A stretch of 64,000 bases of DNA from Craterilacuibacter sinensis (GCF_009831765.1 NZ_WSSB01000001.1:46179-110178), one strand, 5' to 3'. Counted from the first letter of the stretch, positions 38,637 to 48,766 are shown. The notes: generated by a model from the sequence alone, not told the origin. Made by a program: numbers and translations.

Positions 38637-39116
38637 ATGAATAAATTTTTCAAGACCTTCTTCCTGCTGGAGCTGCTCAAGGGCCTGTCGGTGACGCTGC
38701 GCTATTTCTTTGCGCGCAAGATCACCGTGCAGTTCCCGGAAGAGAAAACGCCGATGTCGCCGCGTTTTCGCGGCCTGCACGCCCAGCGCCGCTACGCCAA
38801 TGGCGAAGAGCGCTGCATCGCGTGCAAGCTGTGCGAGGCGGTGTGCCCGGCCATGGCGATCACCATCGAGTCGGAACAGCGCGATGACGGCACCCGCCGC
38901 ACCAGCCGTTACGATATCGATCTGACCAAGTGCATCTTCTGCGGTTTTTGTGAAGAAGCGTGCCCGGTCGACGCCATCGTCGAGACGCATATCTTCGAAT
39001 ACCACGGAGAGAAGCGCGGCGACCTGTATTACACCAAGCCGATGTTGCTGGCAGTAGGCGATAAGTACGAAGCCGAAATTGCCAAGAACAAGGCCGCCGA
39101 CGCCAAGTATCGCTAA
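38637..39116 (+). CDS. nuoI: NADH-quinone oxidoreductase subunit I
   Basis: A 159-residue peripheral subunit with two 4Fe-4S clusters (N6a, N6b) passing electrons to NuoB. The two CxxCxxCxxxCP motifs are [12 protein letters not shown] and [12 protein letters not shown]. The N-terminal helix about residues 5-30 lies on the membrane. RBS GGAGA before ATG 38637. Confidence 0.97.
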   Translation: MNKFFKTFFLLELLKGLSVTLRYFFARKITVQFPEEKTPMSPRFRGLHAQRRYANGEERCIACKLCEAVCPAMAITIESEQRDDGTRRTSRYDIDLTKCIFCGFCEEACPVDAIVETHIFEYHGEKRGDLYYTKPMLLAVGDKYEAEIAKNKAADAKYR

Positions 39117-39125
39117 GGGGGGAAC

Positions 39126-39764
39126 ATGAGCTTTCCATTGATAGTTTTTTACGTACTCTCGGCGATCCTGCTGTTCTCGGCCTTCAAGGTCGTGACCGCC
39201 AAGAACCCGGTGCATGCCGCACTGTGGCTGGTGCTGGCTTTCTTTACCTCGTCCGGTCACTGGTTGCTGCTGCAGGCCGAGTTTCTGGCCATCGCGCTGG
39301 TGCTGGTTTACGTCGGCGCGGTGATGGTCTTGTTCCTGTTCGTGGTGATGATGCTGGACATCAATATCGAGAAGATGCGTGCCGGTTTCTGGCAGCATTT
39401 CCCGCTGGCTGCGACCGTGGGGCTGATTATGGTGGCCGAGATGGTGCTGATTCTGGCCAGCCCGCAAGCGCATCTGGCCGGCTATGAAGCGGCCGCACCG
39501 CTGGCGGCCGATGCCAGCAACGTCAAGGTGCTGGGCCTGCAGATCTACACCACCTATCTGATGCCGTTTGAACTGGCTGCCGTGCTGTTGCTGCTGGCGA
39601 TTGTGGCCGCGATTGCGCTGACCCAGCGCGAGCGCAAGGACGGCAAGTATGTCGACCCTGCCATGCAGGTCGAGGTGAAGGCTGCTGACCGCCTGAGCAT
39701 TGTAAAAATGGCCGCCGTACGCGACGAGCCGGTGATTAACGAAACCAACGAGCCGCAGGCTTGA
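39126..39764 (+). CDS. nuoJ: NADH-quinone oxidoreductase subunit J
   Basis: A 212-residue membrane subunit with five helices; [52 protein letters not shown] contains the pi-bulge helix linked to coupling. After about residue 170 the tail is soluble. AAGGGGGGAAC precedes ATG 39126. Confidence 0.96.
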   Translation: MSFPLIVFYVLSAILLFSAFKVVTAKNPVHAALWLVLAFFTSSGHWLLLQAEFLAIALVLVYVGAVMVLFLFVVMMLDINIEKMRAGFWQHFPLAATVGLIMVAEMVLILASPQAHLAGYEAAAPLAADASNVKVLGLQIYTTYLMPFELAAVLLLLAIVAAIALTQRERKDGKYVDPAMQVEVKAADRLSIVKMAAVRDEPVINETNEPQA

Positions 39765-39786
39765 GCCCGCAAGAAAGGAAAGCAAA

Positions 39787-40092
39787 GTGCTGACTCTGAC
39801 ACACTTTCTCGTGCTGGCTGCCGTGCTGTTTTCCATCAGCGTGATGGGGATTTTCCTCAACCGCAAGAACGTGATCGTTCTTTTGATGGCAATCGAGCTG
39901 ATGCTGCTGGCCGTGAATTTCAACTTCATCGCCTTTTCGCACTACCTCTCCGATACGGCGGGGCAGATCTTCGTGTTCTTCATCCTGACGGTGGCCGCAG
40001 CCGAGTCTGCTATCGGTCTTGCCATTCTGGTGGTGCTGTTCCGCAACCAGAGCACCATCAATATTGAAGACCTGGATAGCCTCAAAGGCTAA
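39787..40092 (+). CDS. nuoK: NADH-quinone oxidoreductase subunit K
   Basis: A 101-residue membrane subunit with three helices and the two conserved Glu in helices 2 and 3 ([26 protein letters not shown]). GTG 39787 follows AGAAAGGAAAGCAAA. Matches the family length of about 100. Confidence 0.96.
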   Translation: MLTLTHFLVLAAVLFSISVMGIFLNRKNVIVLLMAIELMLLAVNFNFIAFSHYLSDTAGQIFVFFILTVAAAESAIGLAILVVLFRNQSTINIEDLDSLKG

Positions 40093-40121
40093 GCAGATAC
40101 CAACAAACGAGAAGCCAGAAA

Positions 40122-42167
40122 ATGGATATGAAGAGCTTATACCTGCTGATTGCCCTCTCGCCGCTGGCGGGGGCCATCATTGCAGGCTTGTTTGGCTGGG
40201 CGATAGGACGCCGCGCCGCACACGTCGTGACCATCGCGGGTGTGGCGGTTTCGGCCGTCCTCTCGCTCAAGGTGCTCTACGGTTTTCTTAACGGTGGAGC
40301 AGTCTTTAACGAAACGGTTTACACCTGGCTGACTGTCGGCGGCATGGAGTTCTCCGTCGGCTTCCTGGTCGACAGCCTGACCGCGCTGATGCTGGTGGTG
40401 GTGACTTCGGTATCGCTGATGGTGCATATCTACACCATCGGCTATATGTCCGAAGATCCGGGCTACCAGCGTTTCTTCAGCTACATCTCCTTGTTTACCT
40501 TCTCCATGCTGATGCTGGTGATGAGTAACAACTTCGTGCAGCTGTTCTTCGGCTGGGAAGCGGTGGGCCTGGTGTCCTACCTGCTGATCGGTTTCTGGTT
40601 CAAGCGCCCGACGGCGACTTACGCCAACCTCAAGGCATTCCTGGTCAACCGCGTGGGTGACTTCGGTTTCCTCTTGGGTATCGGCCTGGTGCTGGCGCAT
40701 TTCGGCGGCTCGCTCAACTACGCCGACGTGTTTGCCGCCTTGCCGCAGGTGAAAGACCAGACCATCCAGATCATCCCGGGTGTTGATTGGTCGTTGATGA
40801 CCGTCACCTGCATCTTGCTGTTTGTCGGCGCGATGGGTAAGTCGGCGCAGTTCCCGCTGCATGTCTGGCTGCCGGACTCGATGGAAGGCCCGACCCCGAT
40901 TTCGGCGCTGATCCACGCGGCGACCATGGTGACGGCCGGTATCTTTATGGTGTCGCGCATGAGCCCGATGTTCGAGCTGTCGGACACCGCGCTGAACTTC
41001 GTGATGATCACCGGTTCGATCACTGCGCTGTTCATGGGCTTTTTGGGAATCGTGCAGAACGACATCAAGCGCGTGGTGGCTTACTCCACGCTGTCGCAGC
41101 TGGGTTACATGACCGTGGCGCTGGGCGCTTCGGCCTACTCGGTGGCCATGTTCCATGTGATGACCCATGCCTTCTTCAAGGCGCTGCTGTTCCTTGCCGC
41201 CGGTTCGGTCATTATCGGCATGCACCACGAACAGGACATGCGCAAGATGGGCGGCCTGCGCAAATACATGCCTATCACCTGGATCACCAGCTTGCTGGGT
41301 TCGCTGGCGCTGATCGGTACCCCGTTCTTCTCCGGCTTCTACTCCAAGGATTCCATCATCCTGGCAGTCGAGCACAGCAATCTGGCGGCTTCCGGCTTTG
41401 CGACCTTTGCGGTGCTGGCAGGCGTATTCGTCACGGCGTTCTACAGCTTCCGCATGTATTTCCTGGTGTTCCACGGCAAGGAGCGCTGGATGGATGCGGC
41501 GCACCCGGCCAGCCATCATGGTGACCATGCCGACGAAGAGCCGGATCATGACCATCACCACGGTCTGGGTCCGAACGACAAGCCGCACGAAAGCCCATGG
41601 GTGGTGACCCTGCCGCTGGTGCTGCTGGCGATTCCTTCGGTGATCATCGGTTACTTTGCGGTGGGTCCGCTGGTTGGCGGCGACTTTTTCAATGGCGTGA
41701 TCTTCACCAATCTGGCCGCACATCCGGGTCTGGCTGCCGTGATGCCGCATGCCGAGCACGCTTTTGAAATGGGCATGCACGCCTTTGTGACGCTGCCGTT
41801 CTGGCTGGCGCTGGCTGGTGTGGTCACTGCCTGGGTGTTCTATATGAAGGCGCCACAGATTCCGGCTGCCATCAAGAAGACTTTCGCTCCGGTGAATACC
41901 CTGCTGGAAAACAAGTACTACCTGGACGAGATCTACTTTGCCGTGTTTGCCAAGGGCAGCCGTGCTTTGGGGACCTTCTTCTGGAAGATCTGCGACATGC
42001 TCCTGATCGACGGCCTGATCGTCAATGGTTCGGCCAAGCTGGTGGGTTCGTTCTCGCGTGTGGTACGCCGCCTGCAGACCGGTTTTATCTACAGCTACGC
42101 CACCACCATGATTGTCGGTGTACTGGCCCTGATCACCATCTGGTTCTCGCAGCTCATCTTCGGTTGA
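40122..42167 (+). CDS. nuoL: NADH-quinone oxidoreductase subunit L
   Basis: A 681-residue antiporter-like proton-pumping subunit with about 16 helices and the long lateral helix at the C-terminus. Motifs NNFVQLFFGWEAVGLVSYLLIGFWF, GAMGKSAQFPLHVWLPDSMEGPTPISALIHAATMVTAG and RVVAYSTLSQLGYM are present. A His/Asp-rich loop near 460-480 is species-variable. Two start codons (40122 and 40128) are possible. Confidence 0.97.
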   Translation: MDMKSLYLLIALSPLAGAIIAGLFGWAIGRRAAHVVTIAGVAVSAVLSLKVLYGFLNGGAVFNETVYTWLTVGGMEFSVGFLVDSLTALMLVVVTSVSLMVHIYTIGYMSEDPGYQRFFSYISLFTFSMLMLVMSNNFVQLFFGWEAVGLVSYLLIGFWFKRPTATYANLKAFLVNRVGDFGFLLGIGLVLAHFGGSLNYADVFAALPQVKDQTIQIIPGVDWSLMTVTCILLFVGAMGKSAQFPLHVWLPDSMEGPTPISALIHAATMVTAGIFMVSRMSPMFELSDTALNFVMITGSITALFMGFLGIVQNDIKRVVAYSTLSQLGYMTVALGASAYSVAMFHVMTHAFFKALLFLAAGSVIIGMHHEQDMRKMGGLRKYMPITWITSLLGSLALIGTPFFSGFYSKDSIILAVEHSNLAASGFATFAVLAGVFVTAFYSFRMYFLVFHGKERWMDAAHPASHHGDHADEEPDHDHHHGLGPNDKPHESPWVVTLPLVLLAIPSVIIGYFAVGPLVGGDFFNGVIFTNLAAHPGLAAVMPHAEHAFEMGMHAFVTLPFWLALAGVVTAWVFYMKAPQIPAAIKKTFAPVNTLLENKYYLDEIYFAVFAKGSRALGTFFWKICDMLLIDGLIVNGSAKLVGSFSRVVRRLQTGFIYSYATTMIVGVLALITIWFSQLIFG

Positions 42168-42206
42168 GCGCGGTATCGGGATTGAAATAACAAATAGGTT
42201 TTGACT

Positions 42207-43703
42207 ATGTTATCTAATCTGTTAAGTCTGGTGATCTGGGTGCCTATCGCCGCCGGCTTGCTGGTACTGGCTACCGGGGGGGATCAGCGTGCTGTTCTCG
42301 CCCGCTGGCTGGCGCTGGCGGGCGCGGCGCTGGGTTTCCTGGTGTCACTGCCGCTGTTCCTGAATTTTGACGTGCTCAATGCGGGCATGCAGTTCGAAGA
42401 GATGCGTCCGTGGATTGCGGCGCTCAATATCAACTACCACCTGGGCGTGGACGGCATCTCGATGCTGTTTATCGTGCTCAACAGCTTCATCACCCTGATG
42501 GTGGTGCTGGCTGGCTGGGAAGTGATCCAGAAACGCGTGGCGCAGTATATGGCCGCCTTTTTGATCATGTCCGGCCTGATCAACGGTGCTTTCGCCGCGC
42601 TGGACGCGATCCTGTTTTACGTGTTCTTCGAGGCGATGCTGATCCCGATGTATCTGATCATCGGTGTCTGGGGTGGCCCGCGCCGCGTGTATGCGTCGAT
42701 CAAGTTCTTCCTGTACACGCTGCTGGGTTCGCTCCTGATGCTGGTGGCTTTCATCTACCTGTATTTCGCTGCCGGCAAGACCTTCTCCATCCTGGCCTTC
42801 CAGGATCTGATGGCCATCCCGCTGAATGTGCAGATTCTGCTGTTTATCGCCTTCTTCATGTCGTTCGCGGTGAAGGTGCCAATGTGGCCGGTGCATACCT
42901 GGCTGCCGGATGCGCACGTCGAGGCGCCAACCGGCGGCTCCATGGTGCTGGCGGCGATCACGCTGAAGATCGGTGCCTACGGCTTCCTGCGATTCGCCCT
43001 GCCCATCCTGCCGGATGCCTCGCGTGAACTGGCGCCCATCATCGTCGGCCTGTCGCTGGTGGCGGTGGTGTATATCGGCCTGGTCGCACTGGTGCAGACC
43101 GATATGAAGAAACTGGTGGCGTACTCGTCGATCTCGCATATGGGTTTTGTCACGCTGGGCTTCTTCCTGTTTGCCGGCAACGAGCTGAATGTGTGGGCGG
43201 TTGAAGGCGCCATCGTACAGATGGTCAGCCACGGCTTTGTTTCCGCCGCGATGTTCTTCTGCATCGGCGTAATGTACGACCGCGTACACAGCCGCAATAT
43301 CGCCGACTACGGTGGTGTCGCCAACAAGATGCCGATCTTCGCCGCCTTTATGGTGCTGTTCGCCATGGCCAACTCCGGCCTGCCGGCGACTTCGGGCTTT
43401 GTCGGTGAATTCATGGTGATCATGGGTGCGGTGCAGGTGAACTTCTGGGTGGCGGCACTGGCCGCGCTGACGCTGATCTTCGGTGCGGCGTACACGCTGT
43501 GGATGGTCAAGCGCGTGATCTTCGGCGAGGTGGGCAACCACCATGTGGAAGAGCTCAAGGACGTGAACAAGCGCGAGTTCCTGGTGCTGGCGGTGCTGGC
43601 GCTGACCGTGCTGGGCATGGGCCTGTACCCGCAAGCCTTCGTCGACAAGATGCATCTGTCGGTGAATGACCTGATCGCGCATGTTGCGCAAAGCAAGCTG
43701 TAA
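42207..43703 (+). CDS. nuoM: NADH-quinone oxidoreductase subunit M
   Basis: A 498-residue antiporter-like subunit with 14 helices. Seen are YHLGVDGISMLFIVLN, VFFEAMLIPMYLIIGVWG with the conserved Glu, KVPMWPVHTWLPDAHVEAPTGGSMVLA and YSSISHMGFV. ATG 42207 is used; TTG 42201 two codons upstream is possible. Confidence 0.97.
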   Translation: MLSNLLSLVIWVPIAAGLLVLATGGDQRAVLARWLALAGAALGFLVSLPLFLNFDVLNAGMQFEEMRPWIAALNINYHLGVDGISMLFIVLNSFITLMVVLAGWEVIQKRVAQYMAAFLIMSGLINGAFAALDAILFYVFFEAMLIPMYLIIGVWGGPRRVYASIKFFLYTLLGSLLMLVAFIYLYFAAGKTFSILAFQDLMAIPLNVQILLFIAFFMSFAVKVPMWPVHTWLPDAHVEAPTGGSMVLAAITLKIGAYGFLRFALPILPDASRELAPIIVGLSLVAVVYIGLVALVQTDMKKLVAYSSISHMGFVTLGFFLFAGNELNVWAVEGAIVQMVSHGFVSAAMFFCIGVMYDRVHSRNIADYGGVANKMPIFAAFMVLFAMANSGLPATSGFVGEFMVIMGAVQVNFWVAALAALTLIFGAAYTLWMVKRVIFGEVGNHHVEELKDVNKREFLVLAVLALTVLGMGLYPQAFVDKMHLSVNDLIAHVAQSKL

Positions 43704-43721
43704 GGCCACAAGGAAAACGTA

Positions 43722-45206
43722 ATGAATTGGGCTGATCTTAATCTGATGCCGGCATTGCCCGAGATCTTCCTGCTCGCGGCGCTGTCGTTCATCCTCGTAC
43801 TCGATCTTTTCATCCCTGATGAAAAGCGCGATGTTACCTATGGCTTGTCGCTGCTGACGCTGGCGGCTTGTGCGGCGCTGCAGCTGGCGACTTTCGAGCC
43901 GTTTGCTACCACCACCTTCTCCGGCATGTTTGTCGATGACCCGATGGCCGACATCATCAAGGTCGCGATGTATGGCGTGACGGCAGCGGTGCTGGTGTAT
44001 ACCCGCCAGTATGTGGCCGATCGCGGCATGTTCCGCGGCGAGTACTACACCCTGTCGCTGTTCGCGCTGCTGGGCATGAACGTCATGGTGTCGTCTTCGC
44101 ACTTCCTGACGCTGTATATCGGTCTGGAACTGCTGTCGCTGGCACTGTATGCGCTGATCGCGCTGCGCCGTGACTCGGCTGCCGGCACGGAAGCGGCGAT
44201 GAAGTACTTTGTGCTGGGCGCGCTGGCTTCGGGCATGCTGCTGTACGGCATGTCCATGGTGTACGGTGCTACCGGCTCGCTGGCGATCAGCGAAATCGCG
44301 GCGGCGATTGCCTCCGGCCACAGCAATGCGGTGCTCTTGGTGTTCGGTCTGGTGTTCCTGGTGGCTGGCCTGGCGTTCAAACTGGGTGCCGTACCGTTCC
44401 ATATGTGGGTGCCTGACGTCTATCAGGGCTCGCCCACTGCCGTGACGCTGATGCTGGGTGCTGCACCCAAGCTGGCGGCTTTCGTGTTCATTATCCGCAT
44501 CCTGGTGCAGGGCATGGGCGAGCTGTCGGGTGACTGGCAGGGCATGCTGGTGCTGATCGCCGCGCTGTCGATGATGATCGGTAACGTTGCCGCCATTGCG
44601 CAAACCAATATCAAGCGCATGCTGGCCTACTCGACCATCTCGCACATGGGCTTTTTGCTGCTGGGCTTGCTGGCAGCCAACGAGCAGGGCTACGCCTCGG
44701 CCATGTTCTACGCCATGGTCTATGTCCTGACCACGCTGGCCGGCTTCGGTGTATTGCTGGCGCTGTCGCATGCCGGTTTTGAATGCGAGAAGCTGGAAGA
44801 CCTGAAAGGCCTGAACCAGCGCAATAGCTGGTATGCCTTCCTGATGCTGCTGGTGATGTTCTCCATGGCGGGCATTCCGCCACTGGCCGGCTTCTATGCC
44901 AAGTTTGCCGTGATCAAGTCGGTTGTCGATCTGGGGGCCGTCAATATGGGCTTCGGCATGGTGAGCGCGCTCTATCTGGCGGTGTTCGCGGTGATGATGT
45001 CGCTGGTTGGTGCCTTCTACTATCTGCGCGTCGTGAAAAATATGTACTTTGACGACAAACAGAGCGATGCACCGATTGTGGTACGCGGCGAAATGAAGGT
45101 TTTGCTGTCGGTGAATGCGCTGGCCTTGCTGGTGCTGGGGGTGTTGCCGCAGGGTTTGATTGAACTTTGTATCGAAGCCATGCGTCAATCACTGGCCGTT
45201 CTGTAA
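43722..45206 (+). CDS. nuoN: NADH-quinone oxidoreductase subunit N
   Basis: A 494-residue antiporter-like subunit with 14 helices and last of the nuo operon. Family blocks are LYIGLELLSLALYALIALRRDS, FKLGAVPFHMWVPDVYQGSPTAVTL and MLAYSTISHMGFLLLGL. AAGGAAAACG precedes ATG 43722. A strong terminator follows 22 bases after the stop. Confidence 0.97.
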   Translation: MNWADLNLMPALPEIFLLAALSFILVLDLFIPDEKRDVTYGLSLLTLAACAALQLATFEPFATTTFSGMFVDDPMADIIKVAMYGVTAAVLVYTRQYVADRGMFRGEYYTLSLFALLGMNVMVSSSHFLTLYIGLELLSLALYALIALRRDSAAGTEAAMKYFVLGALASGMLLYGMSMVYGATGSLAISEIAAAIASGHSNAVLLVFGLVFLVAGLAFKLGAVPFHMWVPDVYQGSPTAVTLMLGAAPKLAAFVFIIRILVQGMGELSGDWQGMLVLIAALSMMIGNVAAIAQTNIKRMLAYSTISHMGFLLLGLLAANEQGYASAMFYAMVYVLTTLAGFGVLLALSHAGFECEKLEDLKGLNQRNSWYAFLMLLVMFSMAGIPPLAGFYAKFAVIKSVVDLGAVNMGFGMVSALYLAVFAVMMSLVGAFYYLRVVKNMYFDDKQSDAPIVVRGEMKVLLSVNALALLVLGVLPQGLIELCIEAMRQSLAVL

Positions 45207-45227
45207 AAGCAACGTCTTAAAAACCGG

Positions 45228-45265
45228 ACGGGCGTGTTGCGAAGCTGCGCAACACGCCCGTTTTT
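45228..45265 (+). terminator. Terminator of the nuo operon
   Basis: ACGGGCGTGTTGCG (45228-45241) pairs perfectly with CGCAACACGCCCGT (45248-45261), loop of 6, then five T. It lies between nuoN and the DUF2818 gene. Confidence 0.93.
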
Positions 45266-45286
45266 ATTGAAGTGACAGGAAATAAA

Positions 45287-45583
45287 ATGGAATCCAGCGT
45301 CATCGTCCTGCTATTGCTCGCCCTGGTTGCGGCCAACCTGCCGTTTATTCTGCCGCGCGTCGCCGGTGTCTTTGCCGTCAAGCGCAAACACTTCGGCTGG
45401 CAGTTTCTGGAGTTTCTGGTCTTGTATCTGCTGGTCGGCCTGCTGGCGCGGCTTTTGGAGGCGCAGCAGATGCCGGTGCATGCACAGAACTGGCAGTTTT
45501 ACGTCACCACGCTGGCCCTGTTTGCGGTATTCGCCTTCCCCGGCTTTGTCGCCTGCTACTTCTGGCGCGGCACACGCCGATAA
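45287..45583 (+). CDS. DUF2818 small membrane protein
   Basis: A 98-residue protein with about three helices (LLLLALVAANLPFILP, FLVLYLLVGLLARLLE, FYVTTLALFAVFAFPGFVACYFW). DUF2818 genes follow nuoN in many betaproteobacteria, which suggests a complex I related role that is not proven. ATG 45287 has AGGA 7 bases before; GTG 45272 is an alternative. The nuo terminator lies just upstream, so it may depend on read-through. Confidence 0.85.
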   Translation: MESSVIVLLLLALVAANLPFILPRVAGVFAVKRKHFGWQFLEFLVLYLLVGLLARLLEAQQMPVHAQNWQFYVTTLALFAVFAFPGFVACYFWRGTRR

Positions 45584-45601
45584 AGTTATTTATTCACTTT
45601 T

Positions 45602-45650
45602 CCTTCTCCCGCGTACGGGAGAAGGTGGCGCGTAGCGCCGGATGAGGGCG
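45602..45650. repeat. REP-like palindromic repeat
   Basis: CCTTCTCCCG (45602-45611) and CGGGAGAAGG (45616-45625) form a 10-pair stem over CGTA, followed by TGGCGCGTAGCGCC and GATGAGGGCG. The wording resembles the CCTCTCCC/GGGAGAGG repeats widespread in proteobacteria. No T-run follows. Confidence 0.6.
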
Positions 45651-45698
45651 TGCCGCACCACCTTCACCCAGCCCCCCCGTCAGCAGGCGAGGGGTATC

Positions 45699-45760
45699 AA
45701 TCGCCCGCTTGGCGGGCTCCCACAGGACAGCCACCGTAGGCGAGCGCGCAGCGGGCGATT
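45699..45760. repeat. 62-bp inverted repeat next to the acyltransferase stop
   Basis: AATCGCCCGCT (45699-45709) is an exact inverted repeat of AGCGGGCGATT (45750-45760); CGCCCGCTTGGCGGG also nests a smaller stem. It ends one base before the acyltransferase stop codon and could form the 3' end of its mRNA. Confidence 0.6.
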
Positions 45761-45761
45761 C

Positions 45762-46634
45762 TCAGCGTTGGTAGAACGATGCCTCGCCCTCGGGGCGGGT
45801 TTTGAAGCGCTTGTGCAGCCAGAAATACTGTTCGGGCGCTTCGAGTATGCGCTGTTCGAGAAATTCGTTCATGCGCCGGGTGTCGGCCTCAATATCGTCG
45901 CTGGGAAAGTTGTCCCAGGCAGGATAAAAGGTCAGCGTGACGCCATGCTGGGTGCGCACAGGAATCGCCGGCACGATCTTCGCCTTGGCAAGCCCTGCAA
46001 TCCGCGACAGGCCCGGCACGGTGGCGGTCTGTACGCCGAAAAAGGGCACAAAGATGGAGTCGCGCCGGCCGAAGTCCTGATCAGGCAGGTAGAGGAAGGG
46101 GGCGTGTTGCTTGCGCATGGCCTTGATAATGGCGCGCAGGCTCTCCTGGCGTGACATGATAAAGGCGTTGTCGAAGCGGTTGCGCCCGGCGTACATCTTT
46201 GCATCCATCGCCTTGTTCTTCTGGTGCGAGTAGACGCTGACCAGCGGGACTTCCAGATTCAGCCTTAATGCGGCCAGTTCGAAGCCGACAAAGTGCGGGT
46301 AGAACAGGATCACGTCTTCGCCGGCATCCCTGAGGTCGGTCAGGTGATGCAGATCCTTGAGTTCAACCAGTTGCCTGATGCGTGCCGGACTGCTCCACCA
46401 GCAAATGCCGTATTCCAGCATCAGTTGCAGCATATGGCCGAAATGGCGGCGCAGGATGCGCACGCGCTCGGCCTGTTTCATGGCGGGAAAACACAGGCGC
46501 AAATTGGTGAGGCCTATGCGGCGGCGCTCGCCGGCCAAAAGATAGGTAACTGCACCCAGTCCCTGTGCCAGTCGTGAAATCAGGCAAACAGGCAACAGGC
46601 GAATCAGCCAGAGCAGGGCAAAAGCAATCTTCAT
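45762..46634 (-). CDS. Lysophospholipid/lipid A acyltransferase (LpxL/HtrB family), copy A
   Basis: A 290-residue inner-membrane acyltransferase with an N-terminal anchor helix (1-30) and the catalytic H114-x4-E119 in FYPHFVGFE. LPDQDFGRRDSIFVPFFG and PEQYFWLHKRFKTRPEG are LpxL-family blocks; the family adds acyl chains to Kdo-lipid A. Second in a pair with overlapping reading frames (4 bases); which chain each adds cannot be told. Confidence 0.88.
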   Translation of the reverse strand: MKIAFALLWLIRLLPVCLISRLAQGLGAVTYLLAGERRRIGLTNLRLCFPAMKQAERVRILRRHFGHMLQLMLEYGICWWSSPARIRQLVELKDLHHLTDLRDAGEDVILFYPHFVGFELAALRLNLEVPLVSVYSHQKNKAMDAKMYAGRNRFDNAFIMSRQESLRAIIKAMRKQHAPFLYLPDQDFGRRDSIFVPFFGVQTATVPGLSRIAGLAKAKIVPAIPVRTQHGVTLTFYPAWDNFPSDDIEADTRRMNEFLEQRILEAPEQYFWLHKRFKTRPEGEASFYQR

Positions 46635-47524
46635 TGAGTCGGGTTTTCCGCGTGTGGCCCGCTGGCGCCGGCCGGTGTTTTGTAACGGTTATAGCTCCAC
46701 AGATACTGGGTGGGGCAGTGGCGTATCAAGGTTTCTACGGCACGATTCATCCGTGCTGCATCTTCCGCCTTGTCGCCGTCAAATGCTTCTTCTAGCGGGC
46801 TGATATGCACGGCAAAGCCTTGTCCTTTGGGCAGACGCTTGCCGTAAAACATCAGGGTCGTGACTTTGGCCATCCGCGCCAGGCGCGGCACCAGTGTCAT
46901 GGTATAGGCCGGGCGGCCGAAAAAGGGCGCCCAGACACCATCGCCGCTGCCGGGCACCTGATCCGGCAAAATAATGGTCGCTTCGCCGTTTTTCAATGCC
47001 TTCATCACCAGGCGCACCCCGGCAGGGGTTGCCGGTGCGGTTTTGGCATTGTCGCGCATGCGTCCGCCCTGCATCACCGGCTCCAGCCAGGCAAGCTTGG
47101 GCGGACGGTACATGGCGGTCAGCGGAAAAGGCAGGCGCGAGCTGATGTAGCGCCCGGCAATATCGTAGGCACCCAGATGCGGGGTGACAAAGATAATGCC
47201 GTGGCCGGCAGCCAATGCGGCTTCCACATGCTCCCAGCCGTCGCAGGACTTGATCAGCGCGCAGATTTCAGCAGAATCGCGTGTCCAGGCAATGGCCAGT
47301 TCCAGCGTGCCTTTCCCCGTTTCGGAAACACTTTTTTTGACATATTCTTGATAAACCTGATAATTGGCGCAAACTCCACTTTTTTTCAGGTTTTCTTCGA
47401 TCCTCGCAGCATATTGCGGGGAGGTTTGGTAGACAATCCGGCCCAGTAACGCCCCGAGTGCCTGTAGCCAGCGTAGCGGCAGACGGGCAAGGGCGGCGAG
47501 CAGGATTTGAGCGAGTCGGGACAT
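46631..47524 (-). CDS. Lysophospholipid/lipid A acyltransferase (LpxL/HtrB family), copy B
   Basis: A 297-residue acyltransferase, the first of the tandem pair. Catalytic H116-x4-D121 in VTPHLGAYD fits the HX4D class; [25 protein letters not shown] and [14 protein letters not shown] complete the family pattern. Clearly diverged from copy A. ATG 47524 was used; an apparent longer frame upstream is only the mirror of metK. It diverges from metK with a 72-bp gap. Confidence 0.88.
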   Translation of the reverse strand: MSRLAQILLAALARLPLRWLQALGALLGRIVYQTSPQYAARIEENLKKSGVCANYQVYQEYVKKSVSETGKGTLELAIAWTRDSAEICALIKSCDGWEHVEAALAAGHGIIFVTPHLGAYDIAGRYISSRLPFPLTAMYRPPKLAWLEPVMQGGRMRDNAKTAPATPAGVRLVMKALKNGEATIILPDQVPGSGDGVWAPFFGRPAYTMTLVPRLARMAKVTTLMFYGKRLPKGQGFAVHISPLEEAFDGDKAEDAARMNRAVETLIRHCPTQYLWSYNRYKTPAGASGPHAENPTQ

Positions 47525-47596
47525 GGCAGTCCTAGCGTTCGGGTCAAAACGGGTCATTCTACCACCAACGTGAAGCCTTCTCTTTGGGAACCATCC

Positions 47597-48766
47597 ATGA
47601 GCGAATATCTCTTTACTTCCGAATCCGTATCCGAAGGCCATCCAGACAAGGTTGCCGACCAGATCTCCGATGCCATCCTCGATGCGATTTTCCGTGAAGA
47701 TCCCAAGGCACGCGTTGCTGCCGAAACACTGGTCAACACCGGCCTTGTGGTGCTGGCCGGTGAAATCACGACCCACGCCAACGTCGACTACATCAAGGTC
47801 GCGCGTGAGACCATCAAACGCATCGGTTACGACGACTCTGAGCTGGGCTTCGATCATCGCGGCTGTGCGGTGCTGGTGGCTTACGACAAGCAGTCCCCCG
47901 ACATCGCCCAGGGCGTGAATGAAGGCGAGGGCATGGATCTGGATCAGGGCGCCGGTGACCAGGGCCTGATGTTCGGCTATGCCTGCGACGAAACCCCGAC
48001 CCTGATGCCGTTCCCTATCTACTACGCCCACCGTCTGGTGCAGCGTCAGGCCGAACTGCGCAAGGATGGCCGCCTGCCATGGCTGCGTCCGGATGCGAAA
48101 TCGCAGATTACCTGCGTGTATGACTCCGCCACCGGTCTGCCAAAATCTATCGACACCGTGGTGCTGTCCACCCAGCATAGCCCCGATATCGACCACAAGA
48201 CATTGACCGAAGCCATTATCGAAGACGTGATCAAGCCGGTGCTGCCGCCGGAAATGATCACCTCCGCCACCCGCTATCTGGTCAACCCTACCGGTCGCTT
48301 CGTGATTGGCGGCCCGATGGGCGACTGTGGCCTGACCGGTCGCAAGATCATCGTCGACACCTATGGCGGTGCTGCGCCGCATGGCGGCGGCGCCTTCTCC
48401 GGCAAGGACCCGTCCAAGGTTGACCGTTCGGCCGCCTACGCCGGCCGTTATGTGGCGAAGAACATCGTCGCCGCCGGTCTCGCGCGCCAGTGCCAGATCC
48501 AGGTTTCCTACGCCATCGGCGTGGCGCAGCCGACCTCGATTTCGGTCGACACCTTCGGCACCAACACCATTCCGAACGAACGCATCGTGGAACTGGTCAA
48601 GCGCCATTTCGACCTGCGCCCGAAGGGCATCGTGCAGATGCTGGACCTGCTGCGCCCGATCTACACCAAGACCGCCGCCTACGGCCACTTCGGCCGCGAA
48701 GAGCCCGAGTTCACTTGGGAGCGCACCGACAAGGTCGAAGCGCTGCGCGCCGACGCCGGGCTGTAA
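47597..48766 (+). CDS. metK: S-adenosylmethionine synthetase
   Basis: A 389-residue enzyme that makes SAM from methionine and ATP. Seen are [69 protein letters not shown] and the [26 protein letters not shown] loop. ATG 47597 matches the family start; a longer frame to 47507 adds unrelated residues. Followed by a terminator, then the SAH riboswitch of ahcY. Confidence 0.98.
   Translation: MSEYLFTSESVSEGHPDKVADQISDAILDAIFREDPKARVAAETLVNTGLVVLAGEITTHANVDYIKVARETIKRIGYDDSELGFDHRGCAVLVAYDKQSPDIAQGVNEGEGMDLDQGAGDQGLMFGYACDETPTLMPFPIYYAHRLVQRQAELRKDGRLPWLRPDAKSQITCVYDSATGLPKSIDTVVLSTQHSPDIDHKTLTEAIIEDVIKPVLPPEMITSATRYLVNPTGRFVIGGPMGDCGLTGRKIIVDTYGGAAPHGGGAFSGKDPSKVDRSAAYAGRYVAKNIVAAGLARQCQIQVSYAIGVAQPTSISVDTFGTNTIPNERIVELVKRHFDLRPKGIVQMLDLLRPIYTKTAAYGHFGREEPEFTWERTDKVEALRADAGL

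Noticed and set aside
33659..38680. A very long open frame on the minus strand opposite nuoE-nuoH
   Set aside because: It mirrors strongly conserved nuo genes; high GC third positions keep the opposite frame open. No motif, start site or family wording supports it.
42345..45188. Long minus-strand frame opposite nuoM-nuoN
   Set aside because: Composition is His/Arg/Gln-rich as expected for an antisense shadow of membrane genes; nuoM and nuoN are unambiguous.
46631..48688. Apparent 685-residue acyltransferase fusion
   Set aside because: The extra N-terminal part is the antisense of metK; the real start is ATG 47524.
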